Below, one piece after another: positions 43,438-51,800 of a DNA stretch of 64,000 nt (position 1 is its first letter; the number at the start of each line of letters is the position of its first letter). The translations under genes and the position numbers were made by a program. Location: NCBI RefSeq assembly GCF_047717795.1, contig NZ_CP159808.1:2161620-2225619 (forward strand), written 5' to 3'. The notes below the pieces were generated by a model. The model was not told the origin of the DNA. It worked only from the letters and a program-made list of their open reading frames with translations, and searched no databases. The stretch comes from Marisalimonas sp016777705 (GTDB taxonomy: Bacteria; Pseudomonadota; Alphaproteobacteria; Puniceispirillales; Marisalimonadaceae).

Positions 43438-44608
43438 TTTTCTATTTACGTCTGAGTCTGTCTCAGAAGGACACCCTGACAAAATATGTGATAGAATATC
43501 TGACACTGTTGTTGACTTAATGTTGGCAAAGTTTCCAGAAGCCAGGGTTGCTTGTGAAACGATGGTTTCAACTAACAGAACAATTATTGCAGGAGAATAT
43601 AGGCTTCCAAATGGAATTGAAATAAGTAATGATGAAATTGAAAGACATGTTAGAAAAGCTGTGCAAGACATAGGTTATGAGCAAGAAAACTATCATTGGG
43701 AAAAAATGCATTTTGAATGTCATCTTCATTCTCAATCTGCTGATATTGCATTAGGAGTAGATCAATTAGGTAATAAAGATGAAGGGGCCGGTGACCAAGG
43801 TTTAATGTTTGGATTTGCTTGTGATGAGACAGAGGATTTAATGCCTGCAGCAATTTATTATTCTCATAAAATTTTGAAAGAAATGTCTATTTTGAGAAAG
43901 ACTGATAAAAACAACTTTCTTCTTCCTGATAGTAAATCCCAAATTACACTTGAATATCAAAATGGTAAACCAATTAAAACAAGCTCTATAGTAGTGTCTA
44001 CACAACATGTAAAAGGTTGTTCACAAGAAGACATAAAAAACTTAGTTAGAGATGTTGTTAAAAAGGTTTTGCCTGACGGTTGGATGTGTCCAGAAGATGA
44101 GTTCTATGTAAATCCAACTGGTATTTTTGAAATTGGTGGTCCAGATGGAGATGCAGGTTTAACGGGCAGAAAAATTATAGTTGACACTTATGGCGGATCA
44201 GCGCCTCATGGTGGAGGTGCTTTTTCAGGAAAAGATCCTACAAAAGTAGATAGATCAGCTGCTTATTTGACTAGGTATTTAGCTAAAAACGTTGTGGCAG
44301 CAAAGCTGGCAAGGAAATGTACTATACAAATTGCTTATGCAATAGGAATTTCAAAGCCACTATCATTATATGTCAATACAGATGGTACAGGAATTATAGA
44401 AGATACTAAAATAGCTAAAATTCTCAATAATTTAGTAAATATGTCACCTAGAGGAATAAGAGAGCATCTCCGATTAAATCAACCAATTTATGTACCAACT
44501 TCAGCGTATGGACATTTTGGAAGAAAGCCGAATGAAGGTGTAGAGGGATCGTTTAGTTGGGAAAAAACTGATCTTGTTGATGCTATTATTAAAGAATCTG
44601 GTATTTAA
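43427..44608 (+). CDS. metK: S-adenosylmethionine synthetase
   Basis: 393-aa enzyme making SAM from methionine and ATP. 'FTSESVSEGHPDKICDRISD' (ATP and Mg site, near residue 7) opens the protein. 'ADIALGVDQLGNKDEGAGDQGLM' carries the GAGDQG motif, and 'GRKIIVDTYGGSAPHGGGAF' the P-loop-like GGGAFSGKD region. AAAGG precedes the ATG, which lies within the last 11 bases of lnt. That leaves no room for a SAM riboswitch leader. It supplies the methyl donor for many neighbours (trmB, rsmI, ubiE, miaB). Confidence 0.98.
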   Translation: MLNNFLFTSESVSEGHPDKICDRISDTVVDLMLAKFPEARVACETMVSTNRTIIAGEYRLPNGIEISNDEIERHVRKAVQDIGYEQENYHWEKMHFECHLHSQSADIALGVDQLGNKDEGAGDQGLMFGFACDETEDLMPAAIYYSHKILKEMSILRKTDKNNFLLPDSKSQITLEYQNGKPIKTSSIVVSTQHVKGCSQEDIKNLVRDVVKKVLPDGWMCPEDEFYVNPTGIFEIGGPDGDAGLTGRKIIVDTYGGSAPHGGGAFSGKDPTKVDRSAAYLTRYLAKNVVAAKLARKCTIQIAYAIGISKPLSLYVNTDGTGIIEDTKIAKILNNLVNMSPRGIREHLRLNQPIYVPTSAYGHFGRKPNEGVEGSFSWEKTDLVDAIIKESGI

Positions 44609-45310
44609 TTGATTTTCGATGCATCAAAAAAACTAATTAGGTTTTATGGAAGAAGAAAAGGGAGAAGCCTCTCAGTAAATAATCAATTTGCACTTCAAGA
44701 AGGTGCAAAGTATTTTATAAAAAATTCTCATTTATCTTTAACTTCAAAACTAATCTTAGAAGATTTAGTTGAATTTAAACCAAAAAAAACAATTCTTGAA
44801 ATCGGGTTTGGAAGTGGAGAGAATCTCCTTAAATCTGCTAAAACGAATCCTGATATTTTGTACTTAGGAGCAGATCCATTTTTAAATACTAATGCTAAAT
44901 GTATTAAGGAAATACTTAATTATAATATAAAAAATATAATGATATGGCCTGATGATATAAGAAAAATTATTGAATTTTTTCCTTCAAATATATTTTCTGA
45001 GATTAAAATATTATTTCCAGATCCTTGGCCAAAATTTAAACATAAAAATAGAAGATTAATTCAAGATAACTTCCTGATTTCTCTTTATAATGTTCTAAAA
45101 ACAAACGGTATTATCACTCTTGGAACTGATCATTTTATTATGAAGAGTTGGATATTAGAGATTTTTCAAAATAATTCAGGATTTCAATGGACAGCTGAAA
45201 CAGCTGCTGATTGGAGAACTAAGCCGATTCATTATGTTGCAACAAAATATGAACAAAAGGCTATAAATGAGAATAGAGATCCTCATTGGTTTATTTTTAA
45301 AAAAATTTAA
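44609..45310 (+). CDS. trmB: tRNA (guanine-N7-)-methyltransferase
   Basis: 233-aa class I methyltransferase that makes m7G46 in tRNA. It starts 'FYGRRKGRSLSV' (family start), then the SAM loop 'TILEIGFGSGENLLKSA', 'ADPFLNTNAKCI' and the catalytic-region signature 'ILFPDPWPKFKHKNRRLI'. The start is TTG on the base after the metK stop. It is the last gene before a strong intrinsic terminator, so it ends this transcription unit. Confidence 0.95.
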   Translation: MIFDASKKLIRFYGRRKGRSLSVNNQFALQEGAKYFIKNSHLSLTSKLILEDLVEFKPKKTILEIGFGSGENLLKSAKTNPDILYLGADPFLNTNAKCIKEILNYNIKNIMIWPDDIRKIIEFFPSNIFSEIKILFPDPWPKFKHKNRRLIQDNFLISLYNVLKTNGIITLGTDHFIMKSWILEIFQNNSGFQWTAETAADWRTKPIHYVATKYEQKAINENRDPHWFIFKKI

Positions 45311-45386
45311 TAAAAATTTTAGGATAAACTAACTACAAGCATCCAAAGTTATTGATTTTTTATTAAATTAAAATTATAATGAATAT

Positions 45387-45413
45387 AATGAGCTTTATAG
45401 CTCATTTTTTTTT
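45387..45413 (+). terminator. Intrinsic terminator after trmB
   Basis: A perfect 7-bp stem AATGAGC/GCTCATT (45387-45393 and 45400-45406) with a 6-base loop TTTATA, followed by an uninterrupted T-run to 45412. This is the clearest Rho-independent terminator in the window. It separates the tsaB-to-trmB run from the rimP-nusA-infB operon 24 bases downstream. Confidence 0.88.
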
Positions 45414-45436
45414 ATTTTGATGAGTTTAAAAGTTAC

Positions 45437-45919
45437 ATGATTGAAAATAATATTAAGGACTTATTATTTACAAGATTGAAAGTTTTGGGCTATCACCTCA
45501 TTCGTGTTAAAGTGATTAACGCAAGTGGTAAAAAAACATTGCAGATTATGGCCGAGAGAATTAAAGATAGGGAGATGGATATTAAGGATTGTACTTTTTT
45601 AAGTAAGCAAATATCCTCGTATTTAGAAGTTGATGATCCAATAAGTTCGAGTTACATATTAGAAGTTTCATCAGGAGGCTTGGATAGGCCCTTAACAATA
45701 TTAGATGATTACAAATGGCTTAAAGGATATAAAGTTAAAATAATATTGAAAGAACCTTTCATGGGTAAAAAAAGTCATATTGGTTTCTTAAGAGGTGTTG
45801 ACGAAAAAAATTTAATAATTCTAAAAACCGACGAATTTGAAATGAATATTGATTTTCCAGAAATTGACAAAGCGAATATTGATATCAACTGGGCTATTGA
45901 GAACAAGCAAATTAAGTAA
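45437..45919 (+). CDS. rimP: Ribosome maturation factor RimP
   Basis: 160-aa factor for 30S subunit assembly. It has an N-terminal alpha/beta domain with 'GYHLIRVKVINASGKKTLQI' and 'CTFLSKQISSYLEV', the signature 'YILEVSSGGLDRPL' (residues about 73-86), and a C-terminal SH3-like domain. First gene of the conserved rimP-nusA-infB-rbfA-truB-rpsO-pnp order. It begins shortly after the trmB terminator, so its promoter must lie in or just before that hairpin. Confidence 0.95.
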   Translation: MIENNIKDLLFTRLKVLGYHLIRVKVINASGKKTLQIMAERIKDREMDIKDCTFLSKQISSYLEVDDPISSSYILEVSSGGLDRPLTILDDYKWLKGYKVKIILKEPFMGKKSHIGFLRGVDEKNLIILKTDEFEMNIDFPEIDKANIDINWAIENKQIK

Positions 45920-45947
45920 ATTATAAATAATTATATAAGGAAATAAG

Positions 45948-47468
45948 ATGGAATTAAAATCCATACCTAGATTAGAACTTATTCAAGTCGCTGAAGCCGT
46001 GTCTAGAGAAAGATCTATTGATAAAGAAGAAGTTATTTTAGCAATGGAAGAAGCTATTCAAAAAGCAGCAAGGTCTAAATATGGCTTGGAAAGAGATATT
46101 AGGGCAAATATAGATAGAAAAAACGGTTCCATAAATATTGCTCAATTTACAGAAGTAGTTGAAACTATTGAAAATCAATTAACACAAATGACTTTTGGTG
46201 AGGCACAAAGGAGAAAACTAACACTTCAAATTGGAGATTTTTACAAAGAAGCCCTTCCTCCAATAGATTTTGGTCGAATTGCTGCACAAACAGCTAAACA
46301 AGTTATTTCTCAAAAAGTTAGAGAAGCTGAGCGCGAAAGACAATTTCATGAATATAAAGATCGAATAGGTGAAATAGTAGTTGGAACTATCAAACGAGTT
46401 GAGAACCACTCAGTAACAATTGACCTAGGTAGGGGTGAAGCAATAATAAAACGGGATCAAATGATTCCAAGAGAACAACTAAGGCCTGGAGATAGATTAA
46501 GATCTTTTATAGTGGATGTTACCCAAGAAACTAGGGGGGCTCAAATATTTCTATCAAGATCTTCTAATGATTTTTTGGCAGCTTTATTCACACAAGAAGT
46601 TCCAGAAATATATGATGGCATTATAGTCGTTAAAAGTGTTGCAAGAGAACCAGGTAGTAGAGCAAAAATATCTGTATTTTCAAACGATCCAAGCATTGAT
46701 CCGGTTGGTGCGTGCGTTGGTATGAGAGGTTCTAGAGTTCAAGCGGTAGTTAGTGAGTTACAAGGTGAAAAAATTGAAATAATTCCTTGGTCAGAGGATT
46801 CTGTTACTTTAGTTATTAATGCTTTAGCTCCAGCTATTCCTTCAAAAGTTGTTATGGACGAAGATGCTGGTAGAATGGAAGTTGTTGTTCCTGATGATCA
46901 ACTTTCATTAGCTATTGGCAGAAGGGGTCAGAATGTAAGATTAGCTTCACAATTAACTGGTTGGTACGTAGACATACTTACAGAAGCAGAAGAATCAGAA
47001 AAAAGACAAGTTGAGTTTACTGAAAGAACAAAAATTTTTATTGACGCCCTTGACATTGATGACGTTATTGCTCATCTGATGGTCAGCGAAGGTTTTGCTA
47101 CTATATCTGATATAGCAGATGCAGCATTAGATGAATTAACCAATATAGAAGGGTTTGATGAGGATTTAGCTTCAGAACTTAGCAATAGAGCAAAAAACTT
47201 TGTCAAACTTGAAAATGAGCGAGTTGAAAAATCAATAAAAAAATTAAAAGTAAAAAAAGATTTATATGATTTTGCTAACTTAACTAAACAAAGTATTTTA
47301 ACTTTAGCTGAAAATGGAATTATAACATTAGATGGCTTGGCAGAATTAGATAGTGAAGAGCTGTTTAATATTTTAGGTAAGGACGTTTTTGCAAACGAAG
47401 ATGATGCTGGTTCAACAATCATGAAAGCACGAGAACATTGGTTTTCAGAAATAGATTCAGAAAAATAA
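45948..47468 (+). CDS. nusA: Transcription termination/antitermination factor NusA
   Basis: 506 aa. N-terminal RNA polymerase-binding domain (1-130), S1 domain ('IGEIVVGTIKRVENHSVTID', about 140-200), two KH domains ('GACVGMRGSRVQAVVSELQG', 'LAIGRRGQNVRLASQLTGW'), and a C-terminal acidic-repeat region ending 'AREHWFSEIDSE'. It modulates pausing, termination and antitermination. An AAGGAAA site precedes the ATG. The small ylxR gene often found between nusA and infB is absent. Confidence 0.97.
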   Translation: MELKSIPRLELIQVAEAVSRERSIDKEEVILAMEEAIQKAARSKYGLERDIRANIDRKNGSINIAQFTEVVETIENQLTQMTFGEAQRRKLTLQIGDFYKEALPPIDFGRIAAQTAKQVISQKVREAERERQFHEYKDRIGEIVVGTIKRVENHSVTIDLGRGEAIIKRDQMIPREQLRPGDRLRSFIVDVTQETRGAQIFLSRSSNDFLAALFTQEVPEIYDGIIVVKSVAREPGSRAKISVFSNDPSIDPVGACVGMRGSRVQAVVSELQGEKIEIIPWSEDSVTLVINALAPAIPSKVVMDEDAGRMEVVVPDDQLSLAIGRRGQNVRLASQLTGWYVDILTEAEESEKRQVEFTERTKIFIDALDIDDVIAHLMVSEGFATISDIADAALDELTNIEGFDEDLASELSNRAKNFVKLENERVEKSIKKLKVKKDLYDFANLTKQSILTLAENGIITLDGLAELDSEELFNILGKDVFANEDDAGSTIMKAREHWFSEIDSEK

Positions 47469-47501
47469 TTTACCAACTGAATGAGTTTAGGGATTAATAC
47501 T

Positions 47502-50081
47502 ATGGAAGAAAAATCAAGTGGCGAAAGAAAAAAATTAAGCCTTTCTTTAGGAGGTAAACTAACTTTAAAAAACCCTATTCCATCTTCTAAACTGCCTAGC
47601 AGTGTTACAACTAATGCTAGATCAGGAAGAAGCACTGTTCAAGTTGAAGTCAAAAGAACAAAAAGACCAGTTAATAGAACCCCTATAAATGATATATCTA
47701 GACAAACACCTAATCCGGAAACAAGATCTGGTTTAAGCGCTAAAGAAATTCATTCTAGAAGTAAAATGTTACAAGAAGGTCTTGCAAAAACTGCTGCTGA
47801 AGCTGAAACTATAGCTATAGAAAAAATTGAACAAACTAAAATTGAGGAAGCTCGTATAGCTGCTAATGCTCAAGAAGCAGCTGAGGCAGCATCTAGTTTA
47901 GCTCCTAAAGATAAAGTATTAGCAAGAAGAAAATCCGAGACGAATGAAATTTTAGAAATAAAAAAAATTGAGGATGAACAAAAGCAAGCCCAAATAGAAG
48001 TTAAAAAAGCTGAAGAAGCCGCTTTACAGGCTGAAAAAGATAGACAAAAATTAGCCGACGACGAAACAGTTCCAGGTAATACCAAGGTATGGACAGCAAA
48101 TAAAACCCAAGATAGAGAAGCTTACAAAGAAAATGTTAAAAAGACTATTTGGAATAGAGGAGGTAACGAGAAAAGACAAGGTAAAATTACTATTGCTCGA
48201 GCATTAGACTCAGAGAACGTAAGAGTTAGATCCCTTGCATCAATAAAAAGAAGGCGTGAAAAAGCAAGAATGCAGGCTGACCAAACGCCAGCTGTAAAAC
48301 AATTTAGAGAAGTTATAATACCTGATACGATAACCGTTTCTGAACTAGCAAATAGAATGACTGAAAGAACAGCGGACATCGTTAGAGAATTGATGAAAAA
48401 CGGAATTATGGCCACAGCAACTGAAGTAATTGATGGAGAGACAGCTGAATTAATTACAACAGAATTTGGGCATAAACCAAAAAGAGTATCGGAATCAGAT
48501 GTTGAATTAGATTTAACTATTCAAGAAGATAATCCAGAAAATTTAACCTCTCGACCTCCTATTGTTACAATAATGGGTCATGTTGATCATGGAAAAACAT
48601 CTTTATTGGATGCTTTAAGACAAACTAAGGTAGCTGATGGAGAAGCTGGTGGAATAACCCAACATATAGGTGCTTATCAAATAACAAGTAAATCAAATTC
48701 AAAAATCTCTTTTATTGATACCCCTGGACATGAAGCGTTTACTGAAATGAGAGCAAGAGGCGCTAATGTTACTGATATTGTTATTTTAGTTGTTGCTGCA
48801 GATGATGGAATTAAACCACAAACTGTAGAAGCAATTAAACATGCTAAAGCTGCTTCGTGCCCTATAATTGTTGCAGTAAACAAGTGTGACAAACCTGAAG
48901 CCAATCCTCAAAAAGTGAGAACAGAATTACTTCAGCATGAATTAATCCCTGAGGAAATGGGTGGTGATATTCAGTGTATTGATGTTTCTGCTAAAACTAA
49001 ATTGGGTCTAGATAATTTAATAGATGCCCTAGAATTGCAAGCAGAATTAATGGAATTAAAAAGTGACGCTACTATTAACGCTAATGGTGTTGTTATAGAA
49101 TCAAAAGTGGAAAAAGGTAAGGGCTCAGTTATTACAATGTTAGTAAAGTCTGGTACACTTAATGTTGGTGACATAATAGTAGTTGGTAGTGAATCAGGTA
49201 AGGTTAGGGCTTTATTAAATGATAGTGGAAAAAGGATTCATAATGCTGGTCCTTCGACTCCTGTAGAAGTTTTGGGCTTATCTGGAACACCAAATGCTGG
49301 TGACTTAGCCCATGTTGTAGAAACTGAGTCTAGAGCAAGAGAAATTGCTGAGTATAGATCAAGAAAATCTAAAGAAAAAGAAGCTACATTAACGGCAAGA
49401 GGATCTGTAGAACAAATGTTAGCAAACATTCAAGCAGGGGAGTCCTCAGAATTACCAGTTATTATAAAGTCAGATGTTCATGGATCGCTGGAAGCTATAA
49501 AAGTCGCTTTAGATAAATTAGGTAATTCATTAGTTAAGGTTAGAGTATTATCTGGAGCAGTTGGAGCAATTAGTGAATCAGACATATCATTAGCTGCTGC
49601 ATCTTCTGCCTTGGTATTTGCGTTTAATGTTAGGGCAATCCCACAGGCTAGAGATTTAGCAAGAAGAGATAACGTAGAAATAAGATACCATTCAATCATT
49701 TATGAATTAATTGAAGACACAAAATTAGCACTTACAGGTATGTTAGATCCTGACATGCAAGAAAGTTTCATAGGCTACAGTGAAATTAAAAAAGTTTTTT
49801 CAGTGTCCAAAATAGGTAAAATTGCTGGATGTTTCGTCACTGAAGGAATAGTAAAAAGAGGATGTAGCTTTAGACTTTTAAGAGACAACACAGTAATTCA
49901 TCAAGGAATGCTTAAAACATTAAGGCGATTTAAGGACGAAGTAAAAGAGGTTCGTGAAGGTAACGAATGTGGAATGGGATTTGAAAATTATAATGACATT
50001 CAGGAAGGTGACGTCTTGGAATGTTTTGAAGTAAAAGAGGTAGCAAGAAGTTTAGATTCGGTTGATAAGAAAGCTGGTTAA
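47502..50081 (+). CDS. infB: Translation initiation factor IF-2
   Basis: 859-aa GTPase that brings initiator tRNA to the 30S subunit. The long charged N-terminus (1-340, Ala/Glu/Lys-rich coiled region) precedes the G domain: G1 'IMGHVDHGKTSLLDAL', G3 'DTPGHEAFTEM', G4 'VAVNKCDKPEANP', then domains II-IV. I chose ATG 47502, with AGGGA 8 bases upstream, giving 'MEEKSSGERKKLSLSLGGK'; an in-frame ATG at 47481 is less likely. The operon position between nusA and rbfA is standard. Confidence 0.97.
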   Translation: MEEKSSGERKKLSLSLGGKLTLKNPIPSSKLPSSVTTNARSGRSTVQVEVKRTKRPVNRTPINDISRQTPNPETRSGLSAKEIHSRSKMLQEGLAKTAAEAETIAIEKIEQTKIEEARIAANAQEAAEAASSLAPKDKVLARRKSETNEILEIKKIEDEQKQAQIEVKKAEEAALQAEKDRQKLADDETVPGNTKVWTANKTQDREAYKENVKKTIWNRGGNEKRQGKITIARALDSENVRVRSLASIKRRREKARMQADQTPAVKQFREVIIPDTITVSELANRMTERTADIVRELMKNGIMATATEVIDGETAELITTEFGHKPKRVSESDVELDLTIQEDNPENLTSRPPIVTIMGHVDHGKTSLLDALRQTKVADGEAGGITQHIGAYQITSKSNSKISFIDTPGHEAFTEMRARGANVTDIVILVVAADDGIKPQTVEAIKHAKAASCPIIVAVNKCDKPEANPQKVRTELLQHELIPEEMGGDIQCIDVSAKTKLGLDNLIDALELQAELMELKSDATINANGVVIESKVEKGKGSVITMLVKSGTLNVGDIIVVGSESGKVRALLNDSGKRIHNAGPSTPVEVLGLSGTPNAGDLAHVVETESRAREIAEYRSRKSKEKEATLTARGSVEQMLANIQAGESSELPVIIKSDVHGSLEAIKVALDKLGNSLVKVRVLSGAVGAISESDISLAAASSALVFAFNVRAIPQARDLARRDNVEIRYHSIIYELIEDTKLALTGMLDPDMQESFIGYSEIKKVFSVSKIGKIAGCFVTEGIVKRGCSFRLLRDNTVIHQGMLKTLRRFKDEVKEVREGNECGMGFENYNDIQEGDVLECFEVKEVARSLDSVDKKAG

Positions 50082-50088
50082 TTATATT

Positions 50089-50487
50089 ATGAAAAATAAT
50101 TTTGATTATAAATCTGGCAAAAAAAAAAAAGACAATACAATAAAGTCTCAAAGGCAGTTAAAGGTTGGTGAAGAATTGAGACATTTAATTTCTAATGCAT
50201 TGCACCGTGAAACATTTTATGACCAAATACTAGAGACTAATAATATTACAATAACTGAAGTCGATGTTAGTTCTGATTTAAAAAATGCAAAGGTGTATGT
50301 AATGCCTTTAGGTGGGAAACAAAAAGTTGAAGTGATTGACAGCCTAAATAAAGTGAAAAATCATATTAAAAAATTAATTTCAAGTGGCATTACCTTAAGA
50401 CAAATTCCAAAAATTAATTTTATAATTGATAATTCTTTTGAATATGCCAAACATATAGATCAAATTTTACACAAAATTAAAAATTAA
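50089..50487 (+). CDS. rbfA: Ribosome-binding factor A
   Basis: 132-aa KH-fold factor for late 30S maturation. It shows 'RQLKVGEELRHLISNALHRE' near the N-terminus and 'ITEVDVSSDLKNAKVYVMPLG' in the core. I chose the ATG at 50089; the frame is open upstream only through the infB end. The N-terminus contains an A-rich run (a stretch of 12 A around 50120) encoding Lys, a possible site of sequencing or slippage error. 7 bases separate it from infB. Confidence 0.94.
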   Translation: MKNNFDYKSGKKKKDNTIKSQRQLKVGEELRHLISNALHRETFYDQILETNNITITEVDVSSDLKNAKVYVMPLGGKQKVEVIDSLNKVKNHIKKLISSGITLRQIPKINFIIDNSFEYAKHIDQILHKIKN

Positions 50488-50504
50488 TTTTAAATATTAC
50501 ATAT

Positions 50505-51440
50505 GTGAGGGCTATTATTAAAAAAAATATTAATGGTTGGATCATAGTTGACAAACAAGCTGGTATTACATCTAGGCAAGTTGTAACTAAAATTTCTAAA
50601 ATATTAAACCTTAAAAAGGTTGGTCACGGGGGGACACTTGACCCTTTAGCTACAGGTATTTTACCAATTGCTATTGGAGAAGCAACAAAAGTTATATCGC
50701 TTGTTCAAAGCAAAGAGAAAAAATATGCTTTCATAATCAAGTGGGGTGTGTCAACAGAAACAGATGATTCAGAAGGTAAGGTTTTAGAGATATCAAAAGC
50801 TCGGCCTACACATAAAGAGATAACAAGCATTCTTAATTGTTTTATTGGTAATGTATTTCAAAAACCACCACTCTATTCTGCAATTAAAATTAATGGACAG
50901 CGTTCTTATAAATTGGCCAGACAAAAAATTGAAATAGAACATAAACTCAGAAAAATAAAAGTTTACAATTTGACTTTAAAAAAAATTATTGATGTTAATT
51001 CAGCGGAATTTGAAGTTACCTGTGGTAAAGGTACATATGTTAGATCATTAGCTAGGGATATAGCAGAAAAACTTAATACAAAAGGGCATATAATTAGTCT
51101 AAGAAGGTTGTCAGTTGGTACTTTTGATGAAAAAGATACGATTTTTATAGATTTTTCTAAAGAAATAATACATAGTCCATCGGTTTTAGAAAAATTATTA
51201 CCAATCGAAACTGTGCTAGACGACATCCCGGCATTAGTTTTAAACGAAATAGAAGCGAGGCAAGTTAAACAAGGTCAAAAAATCAAATTTGAGTCATTAC
51301 AATTTATAAAAAATTTTGAACTAAAGTATCCAAATTATAATGCATTTGAAAAAATTTGTGCTATTTGTGACAAAAAGTTAATAGCTCTTATAAAAATTGA
51401 AGATGGAAAAGTTAAGCCTGCTCGTATAATAAATTTTTAA
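50505..51440 (+). CDS. truB: tRNA pseudouridine-55 synthase
   Basis: 311-aa enzyme that makes pseudouridine 55 in the T-arm of tRNA. 'NGWIIVDKQAGITSRQVV' and 'KVGHGGTLDPLATGILPIAIG' (catalytic Asp in GTLDPLATG, near residue 44) are diagnostic, as is 'CGKGTYVRSLARDIAEKL'. The start is GTG at 50505; an overlapping ATG two bases earlier is out of frame. The C-terminal PUA-like part (about 240-310) is present but divergent. Confidence 0.95.
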   Translation: MRAIIKKNINGWIIVDKQAGITSRQVVTKISKILNLKKVGHGGTLDPLATGILPIAIGEATKVISLVQSKEKKYAFIIKWGVSTETDDSEGKVLEISKARPTHKEITSILNCFIGNVFQKPPLYSAIKINGQRSYKLARQKIEIEHKLRKIKVYNLTLKKIIDVNSAEFEVTCGKGTYVRSLARDIAEKLNTKGHIISLRRLSVGTFDEKDTIFIDFSKEIIHSPSVLEKLLPIETVLDDIPALVLNEIEARQVKQGQKIKFESLQFIKNFELKYPNYNAFEKICAICDKKLIALIKIEDGKVKPARIINF

Positions 51441-51456
51441 TAGAAAGGAAGTTACG

Positions 51457-51726
51457 ATGTCGATTGAAAAAGACAAAACAATTGAAATTATTAAAGACTT
51501 TGGAAGCAATGAAACCGACTCAGGTTCTGCAGACGTGCAAGTTGCAATTTTGACTGAAAGAATAAAAAACCTTACAGAGCATTTAAAAATACATAAAAAA
51601 GATTTTGGATCTCGTCGTGGACTGCTTAGTATGGTTGGTCAAAGAAGAAATTTATTGAAATACATAAAAAACAAAAATGAAAATCGTTATTCAGATTTAA
51701 TTAAAAAGCTAGGTTTACGAAGATAA
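51457..51726 (+). CDS. rpsO: 30S ribosomal protein S15
   Basis: 89-aa primary 16S rRNA-binding protein. The family pattern is complete: 'FGSNETDSGSADVQVAILTE', 'HLKIHKKDFGSRRGLLSMVG' and 'RRNLLKYIKNKNENRY'. GGAAG precedes the ATG. pnp follows after 74 bases, the same pair as in E. coli; I saw no strong hairpin between them. Confidence 0.98.
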   Translation: MSIEKDKTIEIIKDFGSNETDSGSADVQVAILTERIKNLTEHLKIHKKDFGSRRGLLSMVGQRRNLLKYIKNKNENRYSDLIKKLGLRR

Positions 51727-51800
51727 ATTCGTTTAATATATTTAGTTTATTATAGCTGAAGTAATAAGCATCAAGGTTTTAAAAGTTAGAGGAAAGCATT

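Noticed and set aside
47072..47635. 187-codon minus-strand open frame spanning the nusA-infB junction
   Set aside because: Opposite two well-supported genes; composition is that of a reverse-complement shadow and no known motif is present.
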